Positions 1-5,054 of a DNA stretch of 5,054 nt are shown here, piece by piece (within the stretch, counting starts at the first letter, position 1; every line of letters begins with the position of its first letter). The DNA comes from Lysobacteraceae bacterium. Lineage in GTDB: Bacteria > Pseudomonadota > Gammaproteobacteria > Xanthomonadales > Xanthomonadaceae. The translations under genes and the position numbers were made by a program. The notes beneath the pieces were generated by a model. The model worked only from the letters and a program-made list of their open reading frames with translations. It had not been told where the DNA came from and made no database searches. The stretch lies in assembly GCA_004173415.1 (NCBI GenBank), contig SEHC01000360.1:1-5054 (forward strand), written 5' to 3'.

Positions 1-744
1 CGCACCGAAGACGGCCGCCGCATCCGCAAGGCCTTCGTGGCGCCGCCCGGACGCAAGCTGGTGGCTTGCGACTATTCGCAGATCGAACTGAGGATCATGG
101 CCCACCTGTCCGGCGACGCGGGCCTGACCCGCGCCTTCGAATCGGGCGTGGACGTGCACAAGGCCACCGCGGCCGAAGTGTTCGGCCGCAGGCTCGAGGA
201 CGTCACCGGCAACGAACGCCGCGCGGCCAAGGCGATCAACTTCGGCCTGATGTACGGCATGAGCGCCTTCGGCCTGGCCCGCCAGCTGGGCATCGGCAGG
301 GGCGAGGCGCAGGATTACATCGCCCTGTATTTCAGCCGCTACCCGGGCGTGCGCGACTACATGGAACGCACCCGCCAGCAAGCCCGGGAACAGGGCTACG
401 TCGAAACCGTGTTCGGTCGCCGCCTGTACCTGGACTACATCAACAAGGGCACCCAGGGGCAGCGCGCCGGGGCCGAGCGTGCGGCGATCAACGCGCCGAT
501 GCAGGGCACCGCGGCCGACATCATCAAGCGCGCCATGATCTCGGTGGACGCATGGCTGGCCGACCATCGCGAGCGCGCGCTGATGATCCTGCAGGTGCAC
601 GACGAACTCGTATTCGAAACTGAACGGGATTTCGTCGATACCCTGCTGCCGCAGGTGACCCGGCGGATGGCCGAAGCCGCGACACTGTCGGTGCCGCTGG
701 TCGTTGACAGCGGTGTCGGGGACAACTGGGACGAAGCGCACTAG
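1..744 (+). CDS. polA: DNA polymerase I, C-terminal part (5' end outside window)
   Basis: Family A DNA polymerase that fills gaps and replaces RNA primers during replication and repair in the cytoplasm. The frame is open from base 1, so the visible 247 residues are the palm/fingers end of the Klenow region. They line up without gaps on E. coli PolA 682-928 (offset 681, judged from memory) and end at the same final His. Motif A (DYSQIELR) supplies the metal-binding Asp at fragment residue 24 (E. coli D705). The O-helix RRAAKAINFGLMYG gives R73, K77, F81 and Y85 (R754, K758, F762, Y766). Motif C (QVHDE) gives H200 and D201 (H881, D882). All catalytic residues are present, so the gene looks intact here. 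The Phe in the O-helix is the usual residue for discrimination against dideoxynucleotides. The 5'-nuclease and 3'-exonuclease domains would lie upstream and cannot be assessed. The stop is TAG at 742-744. Identification is secure. Confidence 0.97.
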   Translation, partial: RTEDGRRIRKAFVAPPGRKLVACDYSQIELRIMAHLSGDAGLTRAFESGVDVHKATAAEVFGRRLEDVTGNERRAAKAINFGLMYGMSAFGLARQLGIGRGEAQDYIALYFSRYPGVRDYMERTRQQAREQGYVETVFGRRLYLDYINKGTQGQRAGAERAAINAPMQGTAADIIKRAMISVDAWLADHRERALMILQVHDELVFETERDFVDTLLPQVTRRMAEAATLSVPLVVDSGVGDNWDEAH

Positions 745-848
745 CTGACTAGGCAAATCCAAGCGCGGCCCATTACTTACGGCCTATAGCTGCAGTCAGG
801 CAGGTCTTCCAAATTCAGTACTGACAAGTTCAATAAACTGAATATGCC

Positions 849-867
849 TTAAACCTTACGGTTTTTT
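849..867 (+). terminator. Weak candidate polA terminator
   Basis: A five-pair stem AAACC (851-855) / GGTTT (860-864) with loop TTAC runs into more T (six in a row at 862-867). It lies about 105 bases after the polA stop. The stem is short and AT-containing, so it would be weak. An alternative pairing CGGTT/AACCG (859-863 with 868-872) competes with it. It would separate polA transcription from the RNA candidate downstream, but read-through is quite possible. Confidence 0.3.
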
Positions 868-905
868 AACCGGAATCTTCACGAAGTATCCATGTGTGAT
901 CTGGT

Positions 906-911
906 CATATA
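906..911 (+). promoter_or_regulatory. Possible -10 element of the small RNA
   Basis: CATATA matches TATAAT at only three of six positions. It is placed so that transcription would start near 918, just before the hairpin series. No convincing -35 hexamer sits 16-18 bases upstream; TTCACG at 878-883 matches four of six but is 22 bases away. An alternative upstream pair is CTGACA (821-826) with TATGCC (843-848), which would give a longer transcript. The assignment is mainly positional and tentative. Confidence 0.25.
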
Positions 912-913
912 GC

Positions 914-940
914 CCGTGACAGATGCAAGGTCTGTCGCGG
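914..940. repeat. Ten-pair inverted repeat at the small RNA 5' end
   Basis: CCGTGACAGA (914-923) and TCTGTCGCGG (931-940) are complementary over ten positions with one G-T pair, separated by TGCAAGG. If transcription starts upstream of 914 this is a stable first RNA hairpin. If it starts near 918-925, the left arm is only partly transcribed and the repeat may instead be a DNA-binding site overlapping the start. The sequence alone does not decide. Confidence 0.55.
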
Positions 941-1039
941 ATCCCTCCCATCCCCTGGAGTGATCTCTGGAACGAAGGCCCCTCCCCAGGCCTAGTTCCC
1001 CGGCCCCGCCGACCCCCCCCTGGTCTGCGGGGCTTTTTA
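918..1039 (+). ncRNA. Candidate small regulatory RNA with C-rich hairpin loops, sX13-like
   Basis: A non-coding segment between polA and the DUF421 gene folds by inspection into a series of hairpins. Hairpin A pairs CTCC (945-948) with GGAG (957-960) around loop CATCCCCT, extended by ATC/GAT (941-943 with 962-964). Hairpin B pairs AGGCC (976-980) with GGCCT (989-993) around loop CCTCCCCA. Hairpin C is a Rho-independent terminator with loop CCCCCCT. Every loop carries at least four consecutive C. From memory, Xanthomonas sX13 (about 115 nt) also lies next to polA, ends in stem-loops with C-rich loops, and acts on G-rich motifs near mRNA start sites. E. coli Spot 42 also sits after polA but differs in sequence. 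The 3' end is well fixed by the terminator; the 5' end is a guess (918-925). An inverted repeat at 914-940 overlaps it and may be either a 5' hairpin or a DNA site. No good reading frame with a ribosome site is seen inside. Function here is inferred from family resemblance. Confidence 0.72.
1003..1038 (+). terminator. Rho-independent terminator ending the small RNA
   Basis: GCCCCGC (1003-1009) pairs with GCGGGGC (1027-1033). After one C/T mismatch, GACC (1011-1014) pairs with GGTC (1022-1025), leaving a seven-base loop of six C and one T. TTTTT follows at once (1034-1038). This is the clearest intrinsic terminator in the window. It lies about 260 bases beyond polA, too far to be its natural first terminator, and it precedes the next gene, which supports a separate short transcript ending here. 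Confidence 0.88.
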
Positions 1040-1066
1040 TTGCGCGGTGAAAAATCGCTGCGCACG

Positions 1067-1094
1067 CTGCCAAGGCGAAACGAACGGCTACATT
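1067..1094 (+). promoter_or_regulatory. Candidate promoter for the DUF421 gene
   Basis: CTGCCA (1067-1072) and TACATT (1089-1094) each match the sigma-70 consensus at four of six positions, with a 16-base spacer. The expected start near 1101 would leave a leader of about 25 bases before the ATG at 1126. Because the preceding terminator ends at 1038, the gene needs a promoter in this short interval, which is the main argument. The hexamers alone are weak. Confidence 0.3.
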
Positions 1095-1125
1095 ACCGTG
1101 CCTCTCCTACTGCCTGGTGCAACGA

Positions 1126-1599
1126 ATGGATGGAATCTTCGAACTGTCGATGCCGTGGTGGGAATTCGTCCTGCGCGCGCTGGTGGTCTACGTCGTGCTC
1201 CTGGTCCTGGTGCGGATGTCGGGGAAACGCACCGTCGGCCAGTTCACCCCGTTCGACATGATCCTGCTGGTGCTGCTGGGCACCGCGGTGCAGAACTCGC
1301 TGATCGGCAAGGACGTGTCGCTGCTGGGTGGCCTGATCCTGGCCGCGACCTTGATCGGGCTCAACTATCTGGTCGCGCTGCTCACCTCGCGCAGCCGGCG
1401 GGCCGACCGCCTGGTCGAGGGCGAGCCGGTGGTCCTGGCGCGCGATGGTCGGCGTTTCGATCGCGTGCTCCGGCGCGAACTGGTGAGCCCGGCCGATTTC
1501 GACGAGGCGATGCGCCAGAAGGGTTGCGCGGAGATCGGCAAGGTGAAGCTGGCGCTGCTGGAAACCAACGGCCACATCACCATCATCACCGACGACTAG
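1126..1599 (+). CDS. DUF421/YetF-like integral membrane protein
   Basis: A 157-residue protein of the DUF421 (YetF/YdfS-like) family, whose biochemical role is not established. Three hydrophobic segments (about residues 14-31, 43-61 and 66-87) are followed by a soluble C-terminal domain. Features I associate with the family are the PWWE start, RMSGKR (30-35), QFTPFDMI (39-46), the VQNSL segment (55-59), the GEPVVLARDG strand region (99-108) and the terminal NGHITII. This is the short form of the family; Bacillus YetF is longer, about 230 residues. I chose ATG 1126 because it gives the usual N-terminus leading into the PWWE motif. GGTG at 1116-1119 is a weak ribosome site six bases upstream. 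A GTG at 1117 in the same frame would add three residues. The gene stands alone between a terminator upstream and a convergent hairpin downstream, so context says little about its job. The family is clear; the function is unknown. Confidence 0.9.
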   Translation: MDGIFELSMPWWEFVLRALVVYVVLLVLVRMSGKRTVGQFTPFDMILLVLLGTAVQNSLIGKDVSLLGGLILAATLIGLNYLVALLTSRSRRADRLVEGEPVVLARDGRRFDRVLRRELVSPADFDEAMRQKGCAEIGKVKLALLETNGHITIITDD

Positions 1600-1628
1600 G
1601 CCGGCCTGCCGCGCCGCGGCAGGGGCCT
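1598..1628. terminator. Strong GC hairpin between convergent genes
   Basis: CCTGCCGC (1605-1612) pairs perfectly with GCGGCAGG (1616-1623) around loop GCC. AGGCC (1598-1602) pairs with GGCCT (1624-1628) across a two-base bulge, giving 13 pairs. It starts at the DUF421 stop codon and lies 15 bases beyond the hemF stop on the other strand. No T-run follows on either strand, so it is not a canonical intrinsic terminator. It could stall polymerase, protect 3' ends, or work with Rho for both convergent transcripts. Confidence 0.5.
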
Positions 1629-1642
1629 CTGCCAGCGGGCCA

Positions 1643-2554
1643 TCAACCCAGTTCGGCGAGCCAGTCGCGTGGCCTCAGGTAATCGGCCAGCCGTGATTCG
1701 GGGCTTTGCGCTTCGGGCGCGAACCCGTATTCCCAGCGCACCCGTGGCGGCAGGCTCATCAGGATGCTTTCGCTGCGGCCGCCGCTCTGCAGGCCGAACA
1801 GCGTGCCACGGTCGTAGACCAGGTTGAACTCGACGTAGCGGCCGCGGCGGTACAGCTGGAATTCGCGCTCGCGCTCGCCGAAGGGCAGGTCCTTGCGGCG
1901 CTCGACGATGGGGAGGTAGGCCTGCAGGAAACCGTCGCCGACGGCCCGCTGGTAGGCGAAGTCGCTCTCGAAATCGCCGCCCAGGTCATCGAAGAACAGG
2001 CCGCCGACCCCACGTGTCTCGTCGCGGTGGCGCAGGAAGAAGTAGTCGTCGCACCAGCGCTTGTGTTCGTCGTAGCGCTGCGCGCCGCCGAAGGGCTCGC
2101 ACAGCTCGCGGGCGGTGCGGTGCCAGTGCAGCACGTCCTCGTCGAAAGGGTAGAACGGGGTCAGGTCGAAGCCGCCGCCGAACCACCAGGCCACCGTCTG
2201 CCCATCGCGCTCGGCGCGGAAGTGGCGCACGTTGGCATGGGTGGTCGGCAGGTAAGGGTTGCGCGGATGGAACACCAGCGACACCCCCACGGCACGCCAG
2301 GAAGCACCGGCCAGTTCGGGGCGGGACGCGCTGGCCGAGGGCGGCAGGCGGGTGCCGGAAACATCGGAGAAACCGATCCCTGCCTGCTCGAACACCGCGC
2401 CGTCGCGCAGGATCCGGGTGCGTCCGCCGCCGCCTTCGGCCCGCGTCCACGCGTCCTCGACGAAGCGGGCCTGGCCGTCGGCCGCTTCGATGGCGGTGCA
2501 GATCCGGTCCTGCAGCCCGGTGAGGTAGTCACGCACGATCTGGATGTCTTTCAT
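1643..2554 (-). CDS. hemF: Oxygen-dependent coproporphyrinogen III oxidase
   Basis: Cytoplasmic enzyme that oxidatively decarboxylates two propionate groups of coproporphyrinogen III to vinyls, giving protoporphyrinogen IX in heme synthesis. It uses O2 and no radical SAM cluster. The 303 residues span the whole family length (E. coli HemF is 299). Visible signatures are GGGGRTRIL (41-49), the NPYLPTTHANVR block (99-110), GGGFDLTPFYP (126-136), HKRWCDDYFFLRHR (164-177), GVGGLFFDDL and the C-terminal YVEFNLVYDRGTLFGLQSGG region. His 96, 106 and 145 fall at the E. coli numbers for the conserved histidines, and His 176 matches E. coli 175 after a one-residue insertion. That agreement favours ATG 2554-2552 over ATG 2563-2561, which would add MSR. 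A weak AGAA lies eight bases before the chosen ATG. It is the last gene of a minus-strand run, 58 bases after the membrane protein gene. The product is secure and the start fairly so. Confidence 0.96.
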   Translation of the reverse strand: MKDIQIVRDYLTGLQDRICTAIEAADGQARFVEDAWTRAEGGGGRTRILRDGAVFEQAGIGFSDVSGTRLPPSASASRPELAGASWRAVGVSLVFHPRNPYLPTTHANVRHFRAERDGQTVAWWFGGGFDLTPFYPFDEDVLHWHRTARELCEPFGGAQRYDEHKRWCDDYFFLRHRDETRGVGGLFFDDLGGDFESDFAYQRAVGDGFLQAYLPIVERRKDLPFGEREREFQLYRRGRYVEFNLVYDRGTLFGLQSGGRSESILMSLPPRVRWEYGFAPEAQSPESRLADYLRPRDWLAELG

Positions 2555-2612
2555 GCGCGACATTCTAGCGACGTGCGCTGGCCCGGCGGCGGCAGGCGGG
2601 GAACGCGGCGCG

Positions 2613-3071
2613 CTAGCGCATGAACTCGTCGCGTACCGCCTTCGAACGCAGTTTCCAGATGATCGCCGCATGCAGCGCGGCCACCAGCGCGGCGGCCACC
2701 AGCACGACCATGGCCGTGGCCGACTGGAGCTGCAGCAGCAGTGGCGCACGGGCCAGGGCGAAGGCGCCAGCGAGGCCGGCCACGGCGCTGCAGGCCAGGA
2801 ACCAGATGAAGCCCAGGCGGCCCCATTCATAGCGCTTGAGCAGGCCCCAGGAGACCAGCGAGAACAGCACCGAGGACAGCAGCGACAGCAGGTTGAGCAG
2901 GTCGAGGTGTTCCAGCACCCAGCGCAGCGCCGGCGGCAGTTGCGCATCCGGTGCCAGCGTCGCCAGCAGCCCGGCGACCAGGCGGTCGGCCGGCAGGGCC
3001 AGCAGCATCAGCGCCTGCATGATTCCCGACACCACGCCGAGGATCCCCAGGGCCAGCGAGATCCAGCCCAT
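2613..3071 (-). CDS. Hypothetical four-helix membrane protein
   Basis: A 152-residue protein I cannot assign to a named family. It has four hydrophobic segments at about 4-26, 57-78, 86-107 and 117-140. A longer, less hydrophobic loop (27-56, with P, D, R and E) joins the first two, and a basic/acidic tail (KLRSKAVRDEFMR) follows the last. The short KRYEWGR link (79-85) sits between helices two and three. By the positive-inside rule this link and the C-terminal tail should be cytoplasmic, placing both ends inside. No cysteine pairs, metal ligands or enzyme motifs are evident. The ATG at 3071 is the first one giving a complete first helix; no clear ribosome site precedes it, so translation may depend on the upstream gene ending 42 bases earlier. 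It lies between the S9 peptidase and hemF on the same strand, probably co-transcribed. Consistent hydrophobic patterning and intact length argue that it is real. Confidence 0.82.
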   Translation of the reverse strand: MGWISLALGILGVVSGIMQALMLLALPADRLVAGLLATLAPDAQLPPALRWVLEHLDLLNLLSLLSSVLFSLVSWGLLKRYEWGRLGFIWFLACSAVAGLAGAFALARAPLLLQLQSATAMVVLVAAALVAALHAAIIWKLRSKAVRDEFMR

Positions 3072-3113
3072 GGCGGTGACGAAACCCGGCGCGGCGCGCG
3101 TATCCAGGGCGGC

Positions 3114-5054
3114 CTACCTGAGGTTCTGTTCGAACAGCTTGAGCACGCGCTTGTACTCGTCCAGCCACGAATCGGCACGGGTGAAGCTGTGCCGTTCCAG
3201 CGGATAGGGCGCGATTTCCCAGTTGTCCTTGCGCAGTTCGATGAGCTTCTGGGTCAGCACCACCGAATCGCGGAAGAATACGTTGTCATCGATCATGCCG
3301 TGGGCGATCAGCAGGTGGTCCTGCAGGCCGGCGGCGTACTCGATCGGCGAGGACCTGGCATAGGCCTCCGGGTCCAGTTCCGGGGTGTTGAGGATGTTGC
3401 TGGTGTACTCGTGGTTGTACTGGGTCCAGTCGACCACCGGGCGCAGCGCGGCGCCGGCCTTGAACCTGCCCGGCTCGCGGAACAGGGCCATGAAGGTCAG
3501 GAAGCCGCCGTAGGAGCCGCCGTAGATGCCGGCCTTTTCGCCGTCGCCCTGCTTGTTGGCCACCAGCCAGTCCAGCCCGTCCAGGTAGTCCTCCAGCTCG
3601 GGGTGGCCCATGTTCCGGTAGATCGCCGTGCGCCAGTCGCGGCCGTAGCCTTCGCTGCCGCGGTAATCCATGTCCAGGACCACGTAACCGCGCTGGACCA
3701 GCAGGTTGTGGAACATCTGCTCGCGGAAATAGGCCGGGTAGCGCTGGTGCACGTTCTGCAGGTAGCCGGCGCCATGCACGAACATCACCACCGGATAGCG
3801 CTTGCCCGGTTCCGGGTTGACCGGCCCGTAGTACTTGGCCCAGACCGGCGCGGCGCCATGCCGGGACGGCACCCGCACCATTTCCGGCTCGATCCAGTGC
3901 CGGGTCTTGAACGCGGGCGTGCGCGTATCGGTCAGCTGCCTGGGGTTGCCGCCATCGGCATCGACCACGGCGAGCTGCGAGGGCAGGTAACTGGCGGAAC
4001 GATGCAGCAGCAGGCGCTTGCCGTCGGGCGAAAGGGTGAAGTCCTCGACCCCGCCCAGGTCGGTCAACTCGCGCACCTCGCCGTCCCGCACCCGGCAGAC
4101 TTCGTACTTGCCGGGCCGGGCCCGGTTGCACAGGAACAGGAACCCGTCGCCCGCGGCGGTGGGCTGGACCGAAGAAGCCTCCCATTGCCCCGAGGTCAGC
4201 GCCACCGGTTTGCCGCCATCGCGCTGGGTATAGAGGTGCGACCAGCCGGTGTGCTCGGACAGGAACCACAGGGTGCGGTTGTCGGGCAGCCAACCGAAGT
4301 CGTTGAAGCCCCAGTTGATCCAGGCCGGGTCGGTCAGGCGATGGCGGGGCTGCAACCTGGCGCCGGCCAGGTCGACCGTGGCGATCCAGCGGTCCTTGTT
4401 GTCGATGGCGCGGATCATCACCGCCGCATTGCGGCCGTCGTTGCTCCAGCGCAGGGTCGAGCCGTCGCCATTGTCCCCGCTGGTGGCGACCTGCACTTCG
4501 CGGTTGCCCTTCAGCGGATCCTTGCCGGCGGCCTTGCGCAGCGCGGCCAGCGGGTCGTCGGCGATGCCGGGAAGCGGGTCGAACTTCAGCTCACGGATGC
4601 CGCCCCCTGCGGCCAGGTCGACCAGCCACAGCGCCTGCGGCGCCGGGTTGTTGCGGCCCACGCGGGTGCGCACCTCCTGGAACTCTTCGTAACCCGATTC
4701 GGTCACGTAGCGCGGCATCTTGCCGGCCTGGCCCGCTTCGGCCGCCTTCTTGCGGGTGACCACCAGCAGCCAGCGCGCATCCGGCGACAGCGCGGTTTCG
4801 ATCAGCTGCACCTCGTCGCCGAGGTAGACCGGTGCCGGTGCGCGGCTCGGGTCGGCCTTGCGCCAGGCCTCGTTCTGCAGCTCCAGCGCTTCGCGCTGGG
4901 CCTTGTCGCGGGCCAGGGTTTCCAGGGTGCGCAACTGCTGGTCGCGCAGCGCGTCGGCCTTGGGCTTGGCGTGCGGATCCTTCTCGGCCTTGACCACGGC
5001 CGCCTGCGACACGCCGCCGGCCTGGCTCCAGCGATACCACTGCTGTCCCACCCG
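3114..5054 (-). CDS. S9-family prolyl oligopeptidase / DPP IV-like serine peptidase (5' end outside window)
   Basis: Serine peptidase of clan SC, probably exported and cleaving peptides after Pro or Ala, as DPP IV-like S9 members do. The frame is open to the window edge, so the 646 visible residues lack the N-terminus and any signal peptide; relatives are usually 700-850 residues. About the first 400 residues form a beta-propeller with repeated strand patterns such as LSPDARWLLVV, LRWSNDGRNAAV and LSPDGKRLLLH. The C-terminal third is the alpha/beta-hydrolase domain. It has the VMFVHGAGY strand with a possible oxyanion Tyr, the DMDYRGSEGYG motif, the nucleophile elbow GGSYGG (Ser codon 3513-3515), HGMIDDNV with the catalytic Asp and the DPP IV-type Asn (3282-3290), and a His in ERHSF (codon 3189-3191). 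The triad is complete, so it should be active. The ERHSF context replaces the commoner HGF or HGI. Exact substrate specificity (dipeptidyl, acylaminoacyl or other) cannot be read from this part. It is followed by two genes on the same strand. Confidence 0.93.
   Translation of the reverse strand, partial: RVGQQWYRWSQAGGVSQAAVVKAEKDPHAKPKADALRDQQLRTLETLARDKAQREALELQNEAWRKADPSRAPAPVYLGDEVQLIETALSPDARWLLVVTRKKAAEAGQAGKMPRYVTESGYEEFQEVRTRVGRNNPAPQALWLVDLAAGGGIRELKFDPLPGIADDPLAALRKAAGKDPLKGNREVQVATSGDNGDGSTLRWSNDGRNAAVMIRAIDNKDRWIATVDLAGARLQPRHRLTDPAWINWGFNDFGWLPDNRTLWFLSEHTGWSHLYTQRDGGKPVALTSGQWEASSVQPTAAGDGFLFLCNRARPGKYEVCRVRDGEVRELTDLGGVEDFTLSPDGKRLLLHRSASYLPSQLAVVDADGGNPRQLTDTRTPAFKTRHWIEPEMVRVPSRHGAAPVWAKYYGPVNPEPGKRYPVVMFVHGAGYLQNVHQRYPAYFREQMFHNLLVQRGYVVLDMDYRGSEGYGRDWRTAIYRNMGHPELEDYLDGLDWLVANKQGDGEKAGIYGGSYGGFLTFMALFREPGRFKAGAALRPVVDWTQYNHEYTSNILNTPELDPEAYARSSPIEYAAGLQDHLLIAHGMIDDNVFFRDSVVLTQKLIELRKDNWEIAPYPLERHSFTRADSWLDEYKRVLKLFEQNLR

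Larger units (their letters stand above)
745..917. other. AT-richer intergenic segment with small palindromes
   Basis: The stretch between polA and the RNA candidate is clearly richer in A and T than the flanking genes and has no credible reading frame. It holds a perfect ten-base palindrome TCAGTACTGA (815-824) and an inverted repeat ATTCAGT (813-819) / ACTGAAT (837-843) that shares sequence with it. The weak terminator at 849-867 follows. These may be operator-like sites or parts of the polA 3' untranslated region; no known regulator motif is recognised. Confidence 0.45.

Noticed and set aside
918..1039. True Spot 42 (spf) RNA
   Set aside because: Only the position after polA matches. The repeated C-rich loops fit sX13 better than what I recall of Spot 42.
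856..1073. Small minus-strand frames (64-69 residues) across the polA downstream gap
   Set aside because: No ribosome site or recognisable domain is seen, and they are antisense to the hairpin series and terminator, whose structure explains the segment better.
923..1261. A 112-residue plus-strand frame starting inside the RNA candidate
   Set aside because: It reads through the terminator and into the DUF421 gene in the wrong frame, with Pro/Arg-rich low-complexity sequence.
1047..1682. A 211-residue plus-strand frame overlapping the DUF421 gene
   Set aside because: It is an Ala/Gly/Arg-rich shadow of the DUF421 frame, and it extends past the convergent hairpin into hemF.
2610..2619. GCGCTAGCGC palindrome at the end of the membrane protein gene
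   Set aside because: It overlaps the stop codon, has no room for a loop and no T-run; a ten-base GC palindrome is expected by chance in such sequence.
1706..2623. A 305-residue open frame on the plus strand opposite hemF
   Set aside because: It lies fully antisense to a well-supported HemF with all conserved motifs. Its alanine- and valine-rich composition is typical of a high-GC shadow frame, and no domain is recognisable.
2564..2947. N-terminal extension of the hemF frame giving 434 residues
   Set aside because: The extra residues are Arg/Cys/Ser/Trp-rich shadow sequence overlapping the membrane protein gene in another frame. HemF homology begins at about 2554.
3286..4293. A 335-residue minus-strand frame inside the S9 peptidase gene
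   Set aside because: It is an Arg/Pro/Gly-rich out-of-frame reading of the peptidase, which has a complete catalytic triad in the other frame.

Overview
The window is a high-GC bacterial chromosomal segment. Its proteins read most like those of the Xanthomonadaceae/Lysobacteraceae (Xanthomonas, Stenotrophomonas, Lysobacter, Luteimonas and relatives). That placement rests on remembered similarity of HemF, PolA, the short DUF421 protein and the S9 peptidase, and on a small RNA-like element downstream of polA that resembles Xanthomonas sX13. No search was run. Nothing indicates a phage, plasmid, insertion sequence or CRISPR array; this looks like core chromosome.

Layout, left to right. Positions 1-744 (+) are the last 247 residues of DNA polymerase I (polA), containing all the polymerase-site motifs. 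Positions 745-1125 are a non-coding gap, visibly AT-richer in its first part. It holds a weak candidate polA terminator, several small palindromes and, at about 918-1039, a strong candidate small RNA gene: three consecutive hairpins, each with a run of C in its loop, the last being a textbook Rho-independent terminator. Positions 1126-1599 (+) encode a 157-residue DUF421/YetF-like membrane protein. A strong GC hairpin (1598-1628) separates it from a convergent minus-strand block. Read in its own direction, that block is a truncated S9-family prolyl-oligopeptidase/DPP IV-like peptidase (from the window edge to 3114), a 152-residue four-helix membrane protein of unknown function (3071-2613), and aerobic coproporphyrinogen III oxidase hemF (2554-1643).

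The three minus-strand genes are spaced 42 and 58 bases apart with no terminator-like hairpin between them, so they could be one transcript. The combination (peptidase, unknown membrane protein, heme biosynthesis) does not point to a single pathway. The polA and DUF421 genes are housekeeping and general membrane functions, with the RNA candidate between them as its own transcription unit.

The most interesting element is the C-rich multi-hairpin RNA. Its position after polA parallels Spot 42 (spf) in enterobacteria and sX13 in Xanthomonas, and its loops (CATCCCCT, CCTCCCCA, C6T) could base-pair with G-rich Shine-Dalgarno regions. It is probably a known family rather than a wholly new system, but it would be missed by protein-only annotation.
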